From Herbiconiux sp. VKM Ac-1786 (GTDB taxonomy: Bacteria; Actinomycetota; Actinomycetes; Actinomycetales; Microbacteriaceae), in the NCBI RefSeq assembly GCF_015350805.1, contig NZ_JADKSG010000002.1, positions 1,513,886-1,577,885 on the forward strand: 64,000 bases of DNA. Direction: 5' to 3'. The notes under the pieces were generated by a model. That model did no database searches. It saw nothing but the letters and a program-made list of their open reading frames with translations, and had not been told where the DNA came from. This document shows, one piece after another, positions 25,446-33,940 of the stretch. Position numbers and translations under genes: made by a program. Positions within the stretch are counted from its first letter, which is position 1. Every line of letters starts with the position of its first letter.

Positions 25446-25476
25446 AGGCGGGTCTGCGTTGTCATAGGCGGGTCTG
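25441..25476. repeat. 16-bp direct repeat with 20-bp period at the purE/LCP junction
   Basis: GTCATAGGCGGGTCTG occurs at 25441-25456 and 25461-25476. On the minus strand each copy spells the last purE codons CAG ACC CGC CTA TGA together with an ATG; the downstream copy's ATG starts the LCP gene, the upstream one is quickly stopped. Confidence 0.85.
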
Positions 25477-25962
25477 GAGGTCTTCGTTCTTCTGCGCGAC
25501 GAGCTGGGAGAGCCCGCTGCGGTAGCGGTCGAGGGCGTCGGCCAGCCCATCATCACCGGTCGAGAGAATGCTGACAGCGACGAGCGCGGCGTTCTTCGCC
25601 CCGCCGATCGAGACGGTGGCGACCGGGATGCCCGCCGGCATCTGCACGATGGACAGAAGTGAATCGAGACCGTCGAGGCGCGAGAGCGGCACGGGAACCC
25701 CGACGACCGGCAGTGTCGTGACGGCCGCGATCATCCCGGGCAGATGCGCCGCTCCGCCGGCGCCGGCGATGACGACCTTGAGGCCGCGCTCGCGCGCGCT
25801 CCGCCCGTACTCGATCATGGCCTCGGGCGTGCGGTGCGCCGAGACGACGCGCACCTCGTGCGGCACGCCGAAGTCCTTCAGCACCTGAACGGCGTCGCTC
25901 ATGACGGAGAAGTCGGAGTCCGACCCCATGACGACGCCCACGACGGCTCTCTCTTCGGGCAT
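25462..25962 (-). CDS. purE: N5-carboxyaminoimidazole ribonucleotide mutase (PurE), 166 aa
   Basis: Class I PurE, which moves the carboxyl group of N5-CAIR to C4 of the imidazole in purine synthesis. [12 protein letters not shown] and [12 protein letters not shown] (active-site His) are diagnostic, with [15 protein letters not shown] and [11 protein letters not shown]. Length is normal. ATG at 25960-25962 has TACGAT 6 nt upstream. The partner purK is separated from it by a CWB2 protein gene, which is unusual. The stop overlaps an ATG, but the LCP gene begins 17 nt further on because of a short duplication. Confidence 0.95.
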   Translation of the reverse strand: MPEERAVVGVVMGSDSDFSVMSDAVQVLKDFGVPHEVRVVSAHRTPEAMIEYGRSARERGLKVVIAGAGGAAHLPGMIAAVTTLPVVGVPVPLSRLDGLDSLLSIVQMPAGIPVATVSIGGAKNAALVAVSILSTGDDGLADALDRYRSGLSQLVAQKNEDLQTRL

Positions 25963-25968
25963 GCCCCC

Positions 25969-25974
25969 ATCGTA
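25969..25974 (-). promoter_or_regulatory. -10-like hexamer of purE
   Basis: TACGAT on the minus strand, 6 nt (GGGGGC) from the ATG. Gives purE its own leaderless promoter downstream of the CWB2 gene. Confidence 0.45.
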
Positions 25975-26031
25975 CGGTCGCCCCCTCCGGCTTCTGCGGA
26001 ACGGCGCGCTCGTGTGGCTCAATCCGCCCGC

Positions 26032-26045
26032 CGGCTCTCGAGCCG
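26032..26045 (-). terminator. Weak hairpin after the CWB2 propeller gene
   Basis: CGGCT/AGCCG 5-bp stem, loop CTCG, 43 nt past the stop. No U-tract; only tentative. The rest of 25975-26087 shows no gene. Confidence 0.25.
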
Positions 26046-26087
26046 CATCACCCGCGTCCGGTGCGTGCCGGGCCCCATCCCGTCCGG

Positions 26088-28022
26088 TCAATCGGGCAGG
26101 AAGCTCTCGAGCTGGGTCTTCACCGTCTCGGATACAGCATTGGGCCCTCCCAACAGCACGATCCGGTACGGCGACAGCCGCGCCAGCTCGGCCGCGACCG
26201 GGGCCGGGATTCCGTCCTTCGTCACCAGCAGCACCGGGGCGCCACCGATGATAGCCGCGGGGCCACCCGCGAGCGCATCCGGGAACGCCTGACCCGACGC
26301 GACGTACACCGTGTACGTGTGCGGCCGGAACGACCGCTTCGACGCCGCCGCCGACACCGCGAACCGATCCGGCCCGTCGATCCGGATCACCGTCGCCTGC
26401 TTCGACACCTCCGCAACCACCGCGGCGCTCACCGCCTGCTCGCCGCCCAGCACGTACACGTACTGCGCCTTCAACCGCCCGATCTCTGCACCCACCGCCG
26501 CCGGCAGAGCGTTCTTCTGCGTCAGCAGCACGGGCCCCGCCTCGCGCCCCGCCAGCGGCGACGCCGACAAGGCATCCGGGAACGTCTCTCCCGACGCCAG
26601 ATACGCGTAGGTCGCCCCGTCGGGGAACGCCTTCGCCGAGATAGCCGCGGATACCGCGAATCGATCCGGTCCCGCTATCCGGGCGACCGGCGCGATGGCG
26701 CCCAGCTGCGCCTCGACCTCGCTGCTCACCGCCGCAGTCCCGCCGAGCACGATGATGAGGTCGGGCCTCAGCCTCCGCAGTTCGGCAGAGGTCACGTCAG
26801 GCACCTCGCCCTTCCGCACCAGCAGAACCGGGCCTCCCTCCACACCGGCCGCAGCGCTCCCGCTCAGCGCATCGGCGAACCCCTCCCCCGACGCCACGTA
26901 CGCCACCGGCGCCGCCCCCGACTCGAACGTGTCCCGCGACACCCCCGCCGCAACCGCGAACCGATCCGCACCCCCCACCCGATCCACCGCCGGCAACGGA
27001 CTCACCCGCGCCTCGATCAACAGCACCCTCGACGACCGGGAGTTCTGAAGCCCGACCAGCCGGTGACTCGCCCGATCCACGACCATGTCGCCGAAGTAAT
27101 CGACGGGCCCGGCACCGAGAGTGCCGAGGCTGTCACTTCGAAGTGCGACGATTCCGGCCGAGTTCTCGGCGGCGTTGACGACGTACACGACGTTCCGGCC
27201 GGGATCCCCGACGAGGTCGGACGCGGGGCTCGCGAACGATTCCGACCCGGCCGTCCGGATCATCGTCGCCGTGTCGAACATCTCGACCTGGAAGCCGATG
27301 GCCGCTCTGCCCGCCACCGCCAACTGCCCGTCGATGATCCGGACGAGCGACGGAGCCCGCTCGAGAGGCGTCCTGGTCCAGGAACCATCCGGCTTGATCA
27401 CGTCGAGAGACGAGTCATCGGCGTTGGCGACGTACGCGACCTGCGTCGCCTGATCGACAGTGATGTCCCGGGGTCGAACCCCGGTGGCGAAACTCCGGTT
27501 CGAGCCGTCGTCCAGATCGACCACACTCACGTTGCTCGGCGACACGTTGGCGACGAAGACCCGGTGGGATCTCTCGTCCGCTGCGAGCGCAGTGGCCCCG
27601 CGACCCCCTGTCGCGACCCGGGACGCGATGCTCATCGACGCCGAGTCGACGACCACGAGTTCGTCAGCCCCGGAGCTGTTGTCCACCACGTAGACCTCGT
27701 GGGTGGTCTCATTGACCGTCAATCCATTGAGCCACCCGGCGGTCGTCCCGACGACGACCGTTCCGGCGGGAGTGAGCTTGCCTCCCGAGACGTCGTACGC
27801 CCGCACCATCCGGTTGCGGTTGTCGAGCACGAAAGCCTTCCGCGCGACGTTGTCGATCGCAAGACCGAACATCTCGTCCGAGCCGGGTTCGACCGTGTCG
27901 AGGACATCGAAGCGGGCGCTCGAGCGTGCGGCGGCGTCCGAGGCCGAGACAGAGGCTGCGCCGGCCGCCGAGAGCAGCGCCGCGACGACGGTGAACGTGA
28001 GGGCACGGAGGAGGGGCTTCAT
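26088..28022 (-). CDS. Secreted beta-propeller protein with three CWB2 wall-binding repeats, 644 aa
   Basis: Signal peptide about 1-28. Residues about 35-340 show repeated strands of YVTN/SMP-30-like propeller type ([76 protein letters not shown]), roughly one blade per 45 residues. From about 345, three CWB2 repeats follow, each starting with a [VI]-x-G-[AP]-DRFAV-x-A motif and containing FADALSG, FPDALSA or FPDALAG. No catalytic motif is seen; it is likely a surface binding or adhesion protein held on wall polymer. It sits between purK and purE with its own strong promoter, so it looks inserted into an older purine gene pair. Confidence 0.88.
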   Translation of the reverse strand: MKPLLRALTFTVVAALLSAAGAASVSASDAAARSSARFDVLDTVEPGSDEMFGLAIDNVARKAFVLDNRNRMVRAYDVSGGKLTPAGTVVVGTTAGWLNGLTVNETTHEVYVVDNSSGADELVVVDSASMSIASRVATGGRGATALAADERSHRVFVANVSPSNVSVVDLDDGSNRSFATGVRPRDITVDQATQVAYVANADDSSLDVIKPDGSWTRTPLERAPSLVRIIDGQLAVAGRAAIGFQVEMFDTATMIRTAGSESFASPASDLVGDPGRNVVYVVNAAENSAGIVALRSDSLGTLGAGPVDYFGDMVVDRASHRLVGLQNSRSSRVLLIEARVSPLPAVDRVGGADRFAVAAGVSRDTFESGAAPVAYVASGEGFADALSGSAAAGVEGGPVLLVRKGEVPDVTSAELRRLRPDLIIVLGGTAAVSSEVEAQLGAIAPVARIAGPDRFAVSAAISAKAFPDGATYAYLASGETFPDALSASPLAGREAGPVLLTQKNALPAAVGAEIGRLKAQYVYVLGGEQAVSAAVVAEVSKQATVIRIDGPDRFAVSAAASKRSFRPHTYTVYVASGQAFPDALAGGPAAIIGGAPVLLVTKDGIPAPVAAELARLSPYRIVLLGGPNAVSETVKTQLESFLPD

Positions 28023-28028
28023 ACCCCG

Positions 28029-28057
28029 ATGCTAGCGCAGAAGTGAGGTTATGTCAG
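28029..28057 (-). promoter_or_regulatory. Promoter of the CWB2 propeller gene (-35 and -10)
   Basis: CTGACA (28057-28052), 17-bp spacer, TAGCAT (28034-28029), then 6 nt to the ATG. This is the best sigma-70-type promoter in the window. The -35 includes the purK stop codon. Confidence 0.65.
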
Positions 28058-29169
28058 GAGTCGAACGCGGCGGCGGCCGCGCGGGCCTCGTACACGACCG
28101 AGTCGAGGTCCTCGCCCGAGACCGTGACGTGGCCGATCTTGCGGCCCGGCCGCGGCGACTTGCCGTAGAGGTGCAGCTTCGCCGTGGGCTGGGCCGCGGC
28201 GGCCACGCGCAGCGGGGTGTCGAGGTCGCCCGAGGCGGGCCCGCCGAGGATGTTGACCATCACCGACCACGGCGCCGTGTGCCCTGTGGCCCCGAACGGC
28301 AGGTCGAGCACCGCCCGCAGGTGCTGCTCGAACTGGCTGGTGGTCGAGCCGTCGATGGTCCAGTGGCCCGTGTTGTGCGGCCGCATGGCCAGTTCATTCA
28401 CCAGGATGCGCTCGTCGACCGTCTCGAACAGCTCCACCGCGAGCACCCCCGTGACACCGAGCGACTCGGCGATCGTGGTGCCGATCTGCGCGGCCACGGC
28501 GGCGAGCCGCGGCGATCCGCCGGGCGCCGGGGCGAGCACCTCGGCGCACACCCCGTCCCGCTGGATCGACTCCACCACGGGCCACAGCGTCACGTCGCCC
28601 GAGGGCCGGCGCGCCACGAGCTGCGACAGCTCGCGTTTGAAGTCCACGAGCTCCTCGGCGAGAAGCGGGTCGTCGCCGAACCAGTCCGCGACCTCCGCCG
28701 CCGACGAGACGACGCGCACGCCCTTGCCGTCGTACCCGCCCCGAGCGGTCTTCACGACGGCCCGCCCACCGTTGGCGGCGATGAACGCGTCGAGCTCGGA
28801 GGCGTCGGCGACCGAGGCCCACGCCGGCACCGGCACACCCAGCGATGCGAGCTTGGCGCGCATGAGCAGCTTGTCCTGGGCGTACTGCAGAGCATCCGGC
28901 CCAGGATGAACGGCCACACCGGCCTCGACGAGCCCCCGCAGGACGGCCTGGGGCACGTGCTCGTGGTCGAAGGTCACCACGTCGACCGTGCGCGCGAACG
29001 AGAGCACCGTCGCGAGGTCGGTGTAGTCCCCGACCGCCGTGGCCGCCAGAGACGCCGACATCCCCTCGGTCTCGGCCAGCACCCGGATGTCGATCCCGAG
29101 CTCGATCGCCGGCGGGATCATCATCCGCGCGAGCTGTCCGCCACCGATCACACCCACACGAAGAGTCAC
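28054..29169 (-). CDS. purK: N5-carboxyaminoimidazole ribonucleotide synthase (PurK), 371 aa
   Basis: ATP-grasp enzyme forming N5-CAIR from AIR, bicarbonate and ATP. The N-terminus VGVIGGGQLARMMIPPA is the family signature. ATP-grasp elements include AVVKTARGGYDGKGVRVV (near 140) and EELVDFKRELSQLVARR, and the C-terminal half has NELAMRPHNTGHWTID, strongly conserved in PurK. GTG start at 29167-29169, with TAGGCT 6 nt upstream. Its product is the PurE substrate, but the two genes flank a wall-protein gene. The PH-domain gene ends 4 nt beyond the start. Confidence 0.95.
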   Translation of the reverse strand: MTLRVGVIGGGQLARMMIPPAIELGIDIRVLAETEGMSASLAATAVGDYTDLATVLSFARTVDVVTFDHEHVPQAVLRGLVEAGVAVHPGPDALQYAQDKLLMRAKLASLGVPVPAWASVADASELDAFIAANGGRAVVKTARGGYDGKGVRVVSSAAEVADWFGDDPLLAEELVDFKRELSQLVARRPSGDVTLWPVVESIQRDGVCAEVLAPAPGGSPRLAAVAAQIGTTIAESLGVTGVLAVELFETVDERILVNELAMRPHNTGHWTIDGSTTSQFEQHLRAVLDLPFGATGHTAPWSVMVNILGGPASGDLDTPLRVAAAAQPTAKLHLYGKSPRPGRKIGHVTVSGEDLDSVVYEARAAAAAFDS

Positions 29170-29173
29170 GGAT

Positions 29174-29722
29174 TCAGCCTAGCGGCGGCCCACCCGCGAA
29201 CGGGCCCGGGTACGACCCCGGGAACGCCGGCAGCCGCGACGGCGGCGGCGTGTGCTCGGTCAGCTCGTCCAGCAGCGCCGCGATCAGCTTCGCCGACGGC
29301 ACGTCGTGCAGCTCCAGCGTCAGCTCCGACCCCGACTCCACCAGCACGTTGCCGGTGGCGAACGCCGCCTGCACCGGATTCCGCCTGAGCCGCACCGCGC
29401 TCACCCGCGACAGCCAGAGGTCGTGCCGGTGGCGGTTCACGAGCCCGCGCCGCGCGATGATCCGCCGCGTCGTGATCGTGTACCGGTGCCCGAGCCAGGT
29501 GAGGAACGGCAGCAGCGTGCCGAGTACCACGACAGCCACCGCGCCCGCCAGCGCCGCCTGGTTCTGCCACTCCTCGGCGAACCGCCCGCCGAACCAGCCG
29601 TACGCCGTCGTCGTCGCGAACAGCAGCAGCACGGGCACCGTCAGCCGTCGCGCGTGCGGCCGCACCCGGGCGAGCACGAGCTCCCGAGGCGGCTCGACGT
29701 TCGTGGGATCGGGCCGGGACAT
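29174..29722 (-). CDS. Bacterial PH-domain membrane protein, 182 aa
   Basis: Two hydrophobic segments near the N-terminus ([20 protein letters not shown] and [23 protein letters not shown]) precede a bacterial PH (bPH2) domain: [33 protein letters not shown] with a second half [17 protein letters not shown]. Such proteins occur beside birA and purK in many actinobacteria; their biochemical role is not established. The C-terminal tail is Pro-rich. ATG at 29720-29722 with GACAAT 6 nt upstream. Ends 4 nt before purK starts, so it may read into purK although purK has its own box. Confidence 0.85.
   Translation of the reverse strand: MSRPDPTNVEPPRELVLARVRPHARRLTVPVLLLFATTTAYGWFGGRFAEEWQNQAALAGAVAVVVLGTLLPFLTWLGHRYTITTRRIIARRGLVNRHRHDLWLSRVSAVRLRRNPVQAAFATGNVLVESGSELTLELHDVPSAKLIAALLDELTEHTPPPSRLPAFPGSYPGPFAGGPPLG
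29176..29181 (-). promoter_or_regulatory. -10-like hexamer of purK
   Basis: TAGGCT on the minus strand, 6 nt (GAATCC) from the GTG start; overlaps the last codons of the PH gene. Confidence 0.42.
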
Positions 29723-29728
29723 TCGGCC

Positions 29729-29734
29729 ATTGTC
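29729..29734 (-). promoter_or_regulatory. -10-like hexamer of the PH-domain gene
   Basis: GACAAT on the minus strand, 6 nt from the ATG. Confidence 0.38.
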
Positions 29735-29751
29735 ACCCGCCGAGGCCCCGA

Positions 29752-30621
29752 TCAGCCGTCGCGGAGCCGGAGGTGCGTCACATCGCCCGCCGCGACCACC
29801 AGCGGCGTGCCGTCGTCGGCGTCGACCACGAGCCGCCCGTCGTCGTCGATCGCGCGGGCCGTCCCGGTGTGCACGAGGCCGCCGGGCAGCTCCACCCGCA
29901 CGGCCCGCCCGAGTGTCGCCGAGGTCGCGGCGAGCTCGTCGAGCAGCCCCGAGTCGCGCGCCGACCCACCCGCGTCCGACCAGGCCCCGAACAGCGCGGA
30001 CAGCTCGCGCAGGTACGCCGAGAGCACCGCATCGACCCCCACCGACGCGACCGCAGCCCCCGCGAGCGACAGCGACGTCGCCGTCGGCACCGGCAGCTCG
30101 TCGGCGGCCAGCGTCAGGTTGATGCCCGCCCCGATCACGAGGCCCCGAGCATCCGGCAGCAGTTCACCCAGGATGCCCGACACCTTCAGTGACCCGATCA
30201 GCACGTCGTTCGGCCATTTCAGGGCGACCGGATGCCCGGGCAGCACCGCCCCGGGCACCACCGCCCCGGGCACCACCGATCCGGGCACCACCGATCCGGG
30301 CACCACCGCCCCGGCGAGAACCGCTTCGACCGCCCGCCGCACCGCGGCCCCCGCGAGCAGCGGCAGCGTGCCCCAGAGCGCCGTGTCGACGCGGGGCCGC
30401 AGCAGCACCGACACGGCGAGCGCCTTCCCGGCCGGAGCCGACCAGCTGCGCCCGAGCCGCCCCCGCCCGCTCACCTGGTCGTCGGTCGCCACCACGGAGA
30501 ACGCCGGCCACGCCGCGGCCGAGGGCCCGGAGCCGGCGAGCACCAGCACCTCGTTCGTCGACCCCGCCCTCGGCATCCATTCCAGGCGCGGGACGAGGGC
30601 ACGGGAGAGCGGCAGATCCAT
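29752..30621 (-). CDS. birA: Biotin-[acetyl-CoA-carboxylase] ligase (BirA) with internal VPG repeats, 289 aa
   Basis: Attaches biotin to the biotin carrier domain of acyl-CoA carboxylase (here AccA3 at 42285-44069). The biotinyl-AMP loop reads [19 protein letters not shown] (near 60-78), the core [21 protein letters not shown] follows, and VIGAGINL closes the site. There is no N-terminal HTH, so it is the monofunctional type. Unusually, residues about 104-129 are a tandem [10 protein letters not shown] repeat inserted just before ALKWPND, encoded by five 15-bp units. ATG has TAGCTT 6 nt upstream. Divergent from accD, 91 bp apart. Confidence 0.93.
   Translation of the reverse strand: MDLPLSRALVPRLEWMPRAGSTNEVLVLAGSGPSAAAWPAFSVVATDDQVSGRGRLGRSWSAPAGKALAVSVLLRPRVDTALWGTLPLLAGAAVRRAVEAVLAGAVVPGSVVPGSVVPGAVVPGAVLPGHPVALKWPNDVLIGSLKVSGILGELLPDARGLVIGAGINLTLAADELPVPTATSLSLAGAAVASVGVDAVLSAYLRELSALFGAWSDAGGSARDSGLLDELAATSATLGRAVRVELPGGLVHTGTARAIDDDGRLVVDADDGTPLVVAAGDVTHLRLRDG
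30236..30310. repeat. 15-bp tandem repeat (5 copies) inside birA
   Basis: Units CCGGGCACCACCGCC or CCGGGCACCACCGAT, five in a row with one base change in the first. Being a multiple of 3, copy changes keep birA in frame. Confidence 0.9.
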
Positions 30622-30627
30622 CCCCCC

Positions 30628-30633
30628 AAGCTA
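30628..30633 (-). promoter_or_regulatory. -10-like hexamer of birA
   Basis: TAGCTT on the minus strand, 6 nt (GGGGGG) from the ATG. Confidence 0.42.
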
Positions 30634-30699
30634 CGGCCTGCCACCGACAACCCGGGTTTCTGTAGCTTTCGTCAACCGAAGAGCGATAGGGCTGGCCGG

Positions 30700-30705
30700 T
30701 AGAGT
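30700..30705 (+). promoter_or_regulatory. -10-like hexamer of accD
   Basis: TAGAGT, 7 nt before the GTG at 30713. No Shine-Dalgarno sequence lies in the short gap. Confidence 0.42.
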
Positions 30706-30712
30706 GAACCGC

Positions 30713-32314
30713 GTGAGTGAAGACCTGACGACGCAGCCCGATATGTACACCACGGCGGGCAAGCTGGCCGACCTGAAGAACCGCTATCACGAGGCCGTGA
30801 CGGCGAGCGGCGAGGCGGCGATCGAGAAGCAGCACAAGCGCGGCAAGAAGACGGCGCGCGAGCGCATCGAGCAGCTGCTCGACCACGGCTCCTTCGTCGA
30901 GATCGACGAGTTCGTGCGGCACCGCACCCACGCCTTCGGCATGGAGAAGTCCCGCCCCTACGGTGACGCGGTCGTCACCGGAACGGGCACGATCCACGGC
31001 CGCCAGGTCGCGGTCTACGCACAGGACTTCACGATCTTCGGCGGCTCCCTCGGCGAGGTGGCCGGCGAGAAGATCATCAAGGTGATGGATCTCGCGCTGA
31101 AGACCGGCGTGCCGATCATCGGCATGCTCGACTCGGGCGGCGCGCGCATCCAGGAGGGTGTCGTGGCCCTCGGCAAGTACGGCGAGATCTTCCGCCGCAA
31201 CACGGCGGCCTCGGGCGTCATCCCGCAGATCTCGATCATCATGGGCCCGGCGGCCGGCGGCGCGGTCTACTCCCCCGCCCTCACCGACTTCGTGATCATG
31301 GTCGACAAGACCAGCCAGATGTTCGTCACCGGCCCCGACGTGATCAAGACGGTCACCGGCGAAGACGTGGGCATGGAGGAGCTCGGCGGCGCGCTCACCC
31401 ACAACAGCATCTCGGGCGTCTCGCACTACCTCGCGAGCGACGAGGACGACGCGCTCGACTACGCCCGCGCCCTGCTCAGCTTCCTGCCCCAGAACAACCT
31501 GGCCGAGCTGCCCGAGTACGACAGCACCCCCGAGCTCGAGATCACGGATGCGGACCGCAAGCTCAACACCCTCATCCCCGACTCGCCGAACCAGCCCTAC
31601 GACGTGCACACCGTCATCGAGCACCTCGTCGACGACGGCGAGTTCCTCGAGACGCAGCCGCTCTACGCCCCCAACATCGTCGTGGGCTTCGCCCGCATCG
31701 AGGGCCGTTCGGTCGGCATCGTGGCGAACCAGCCGAACTCGATGGCCGGCACCCTGAACATCGAGGCCGGCGAGAAGGCCTCCCGCTTCGTGCGCTTCTG
31801 CGACGCGTTCTCGATCCCGATCCTGACGCTGGTCGACGTGCCCGGCTACCTCCCCGGCACCGACCAGGAGTGGACGGGCGTCATCCGCCGCGGCGCGAAG
31901 CTGCTCTACGCCTACGCCGAGGCGACCGTGCCGCTCGTCACCGTCATCCTCCGCAAGGCCTACGGCGGCGCGTACATCGTGATGGGCTCCAAGCAGCTCG
32001 GCGCCGACATCAACCTGGCCTGGCCGACGGCCGAGATCGCCGTCATGGGCGGTCAGGGCGCGGTGAACATCCTGTACCGCGGTGAGATCAAGCGGGCCGA
32101 GGAGGCCGGCGAGGACGTCGCGGCGGTGCGCACGAAGCTCGCGAACGAGTACACCTACAACGTGGCGTCGCCGTTCCTCGCGGCCGAGCGCGGCGAGCTC
32201 GACGGCGTGATCGAGCCGGCCGCCACCCGCGTCTCGGTGATCAAGGCGCTGCGGGCACTGAAGACCAAGCGCGCGAGCCTGCCCCCGAAGAAGCACGGCA
32301 ACATCCCGCTGTGA
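30713..32314 (+). CDS. accD: Acyl-CoA carboxylase carboxyltransferase beta subunit (AccD/PccB-like), 533 aa
   Basis: Transfers CO2 from carboxybiotin to acetyl- or propionyl-CoA, working with the AccA3-like subunit and the small epsilon subunit. The N-terminus [13 protein letters not shown] and [23 protein letters not shown] match actinobacterial AccD5/PccB. Crotonase-like oxyanion elements are seen as [13 protein letters not shown] (near 140) and [31 protein letters not shown] and [13 protein letters not shown] are in the second half. GTG at 30713 chosen; an in-frame GTG at 30704 would precede it. Its stop overlaps the M1 peptidase GTG. Confidence 0.95.
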   Translation: MSEDLTTQPDMYTTAGKLADLKNRYHEAVTASGEAAIEKQHKRGKKTARERIEQLLDHGSFVEIDEFVRHRTHAFGMEKSRPYGDAVVTGTGTIHGRQVAVYAQDFTIFGGSLGEVAGEKIIKVMDLALKTGVPIIGMLDSGGARIQEGVVALGKYGEIFRRNTAASGVIPQISIIMGPAAGGAVYSPALTDFVIMVDKTSQMFVTGPDVIKTVTGEDVGMEELGGALTHNSISGVSHYLASDEDDALDYARALLSFLPQNNLAELPEYDSTPELEITDADRKLNTLIPDSPNQPYDVHTVIEHLVDDGEFLETQPLYAPNIVVGFARIEGRSVGIVANQPNSMAGTLNIEAGEKASRFVRFCDAFSIPILTLVDVPGYLPGTDQEWTGVIRRGAKLLYAYAEATVPLVTVILRKAYGGAYIVMGSKQLGADINLAWPTAEIAVMGGQGAVNILYRGEIKRAEEAGEDVAAVRTKLANEYTYNVASPFLAAERGELDGVIEPAATRVSVIKALRALKTKRASLPPKKHGNIPL

Positions 32315-33936
32315 TCCGGCGCGGGCCGCTCGGGGTCGTCGTCGCGGCGACGCTCGGCTCCGTGCTGCTCGCGGGCTGCGTGGCGGGGCCCGAGGGTGAG
32401 AACGACCGGGCCACCGACGCGGCGACGGTCGACGGATTCTCGGCCGGCGCCGAAGGCATCGGCGACCCCTACTTCCCGCTCGACGGAAACGGCGGCTACG
32501 ACGTCGCCCGCTACGACCTCGACCTCGGCTACGAGCCCCGGACCGGGGAGCTGTCGGGCTCGGCGACCATCGCCGCCACCGCGACGCAGAACCTGTCGGC
32601 GTTCGACCTCGACCTCGACGACCTCGAGGTGCGGGAGGTCACCGTCGACGGCGTCGACGCGGCCTGGACGAGGCGCAGCACCGAGATCAGCGCCCTGACC
32701 GGACGGCCGCTGGAGGCGGGGAGCGACGACCCGGTGGTGACCCCGGGCCGATCCGAGCTCACGGTGACCCCGGCGACCGGCATCGCCGACGGCGACACCT
32801 TCGAGGTGAGCGTGCGCTATGCGGGGGTGCCCGAGACGATCGACGACGGCTTCGGCGAGGCGGGCGTCTTCACGAGCGGCACGGGCGACGACCGCGAGCT
32901 GCTCGTGGCCGGGCAGCCGCGCTCGGCCGCGACCTGGTTCCCGGCGAACGACCACCCCTCGGACAAGGCGACCTTCGCCATCCGCGTCTCGGTGCCCGAC
33001 GGGCTCACCGCGGTCTCGAACGGGCGCCTGGCGTCGGCCGAGAGCACGGGCGGTCGCACCGTCTGGTCGTGGCAGCTCGACGAGCCGATGGCGCCCTACC
33101 TCGCCACCCTCGCCGTGGGCGACTTCGAGTTGACCACGACGACCGTCGACGGCATCGACTACTGGAACGCCGTCGACCGCGACCTCTTCGACCGCGCGAT
33201 CGACACCGACGCCGAGGCCGAGGCCGACGCCGAGGCCGCCGACGGCAGCGCCACCGACGCACCAGGCACCGACGCCGCCGCAGCCCCCACCTACGGCGCC
33301 GTCGCCACCGCCCAGTTCGCCCGCCAGCCCGAGATCGTCGCCTTCCTCGCCGACCGCTTCGGCCCCTACCCCTTCGCCCAGGCCGGCGGCATCGCGGGCG
33401 ACCAGCCCGAGCTGGAGTTCGCGCTCGAGAACCAGACCCGCCCGGTCTACCCCACCTGGGCCTGGGAGGACCCCGACGACCTCGCCCTCCTCGTGCACGA
33501 GTACGCGCACCAGTGGTTCGGCGACAGCGTCACCATCGAGCGCTGGAGCGACCTCTGGCTGAACGAGAGCTTCGCGACCTACGCCGAGTGGCTCTGGGCC
33601 GAGCACACGGGCGGTCCGACCCCGGCGATGCAGGCGGATGCTCTCGCCGAGCGATCGCCCGACGACCCCTTCTGGTCGGTGACCGTGTCCGACCCCGGCC
33701 CGGCCGAGCTGTTCGACGACGCCGTCTACCAGCGCGGCGCGATGACCCTCGAGGCGCTGCGCGAGCGGGTGGGCGACGAGACGTTCTTCGCGATCGCGCG
33801 CGGCTGGGCATCCGACAACGCCGGAGGCACCGTCAGCACCGCCGACTTCATCGCCCACGCCGAGGAGGTCTCGGGCGAAGACCTCGACTATTTCTTCGCG
33901 CAGTGGATCGACACCCCGGAGAAGCCCCGGTCGTAG
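32311..33936 (+). CDS. M1-family metallopeptidase lipoprotein, 541 aa
   Basis: Signal peptide with lipobox SVLLAGC (Cys23), so it is predicted outside the membrane. A beta-sandwich domain typical of M1 is followed by the catalytic domain: ELEFALENQ in the place of the GxMEN substrate motif, zinc site HEYAHQW, then [10 protein letters not shown] carrying the third zinc ligand. This is a gluzincin aminopeptidase signature. It is shorter than full aminopeptidase N (~850 aa) and has an acidic Ala-rich insert near residues 295-325. GTG start overlaps the accD stop (GTGA). Convergent with the MprF-like gene, only 4 bp apart. Substrate unknown. Confidence 0.9.
   Translation: MIRRGPLGVVVAATLGSVLLAGCVAGPEGENDRATDAATVDGFSAGAEGIGDPYFPLDGNGGYDVARYDLDLGYEPRTGELSGSATIAATATQNLSAFDLDLDDLEVREVTVDGVDAAWTRRSTEISALTGRPLEAGSDDPVVTPGRSELTVTPATGIADGDTFEVSVRYAGVPETIDDGFGEAGVFTSGTGDDRELLVAGQPRSAATWFPANDHPSDKATFAIRVSVPDGLTAVSNGRLASAESTGGRTVWSWQLDEPMAPYLATLAVGDFELTTTTVDGIDYWNAVDRDLFDRAIDTDAEAEADAEAADGSATDAPGTDAAAAPTYGAVATAQFARQPEIVAFLADRFGPYPFAQAGGIAGDQPELEFALENQTRPVYPTWAWEDPDDLALLVHEYAHQWFGDSVTIERWSDLWLNESFATYAEWLWAEHTGGPTPAMQADALAERSPDDPFWSVTVSDPGPAELFDDAVYQRGAMTLEALRERVGDETFFAIARGWASDNAGGTVSTADFIAHAEEVSGEDLDYFFAQWIDTPEKPRS
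33205..33290 (+). repeat. Acidic Ala/Asp/Glu low-complexity insert
   Basis: Iterated gccgaggccgac units encode [20 protein letters not shown] inside the M1 peptidase, a likely surface loop between the two domains. Confidence 0.6.
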
Positions 33937-33940
33937 ACAC

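Noticed and set aside
24126..25574. 482-aa frame opposite the LCP gene
   Set aside because: His/Arg/Asp-rich antisense shadow; LCP motifs are unambiguous on the other strand.
29252..30712. N-terminal extension of the accD frame through birA and the PH gene
   Set aside because: The accD family N-terminus starts at the GTG at 30713 after a promoter-like box; upstream codons are shadows of opposite genes.
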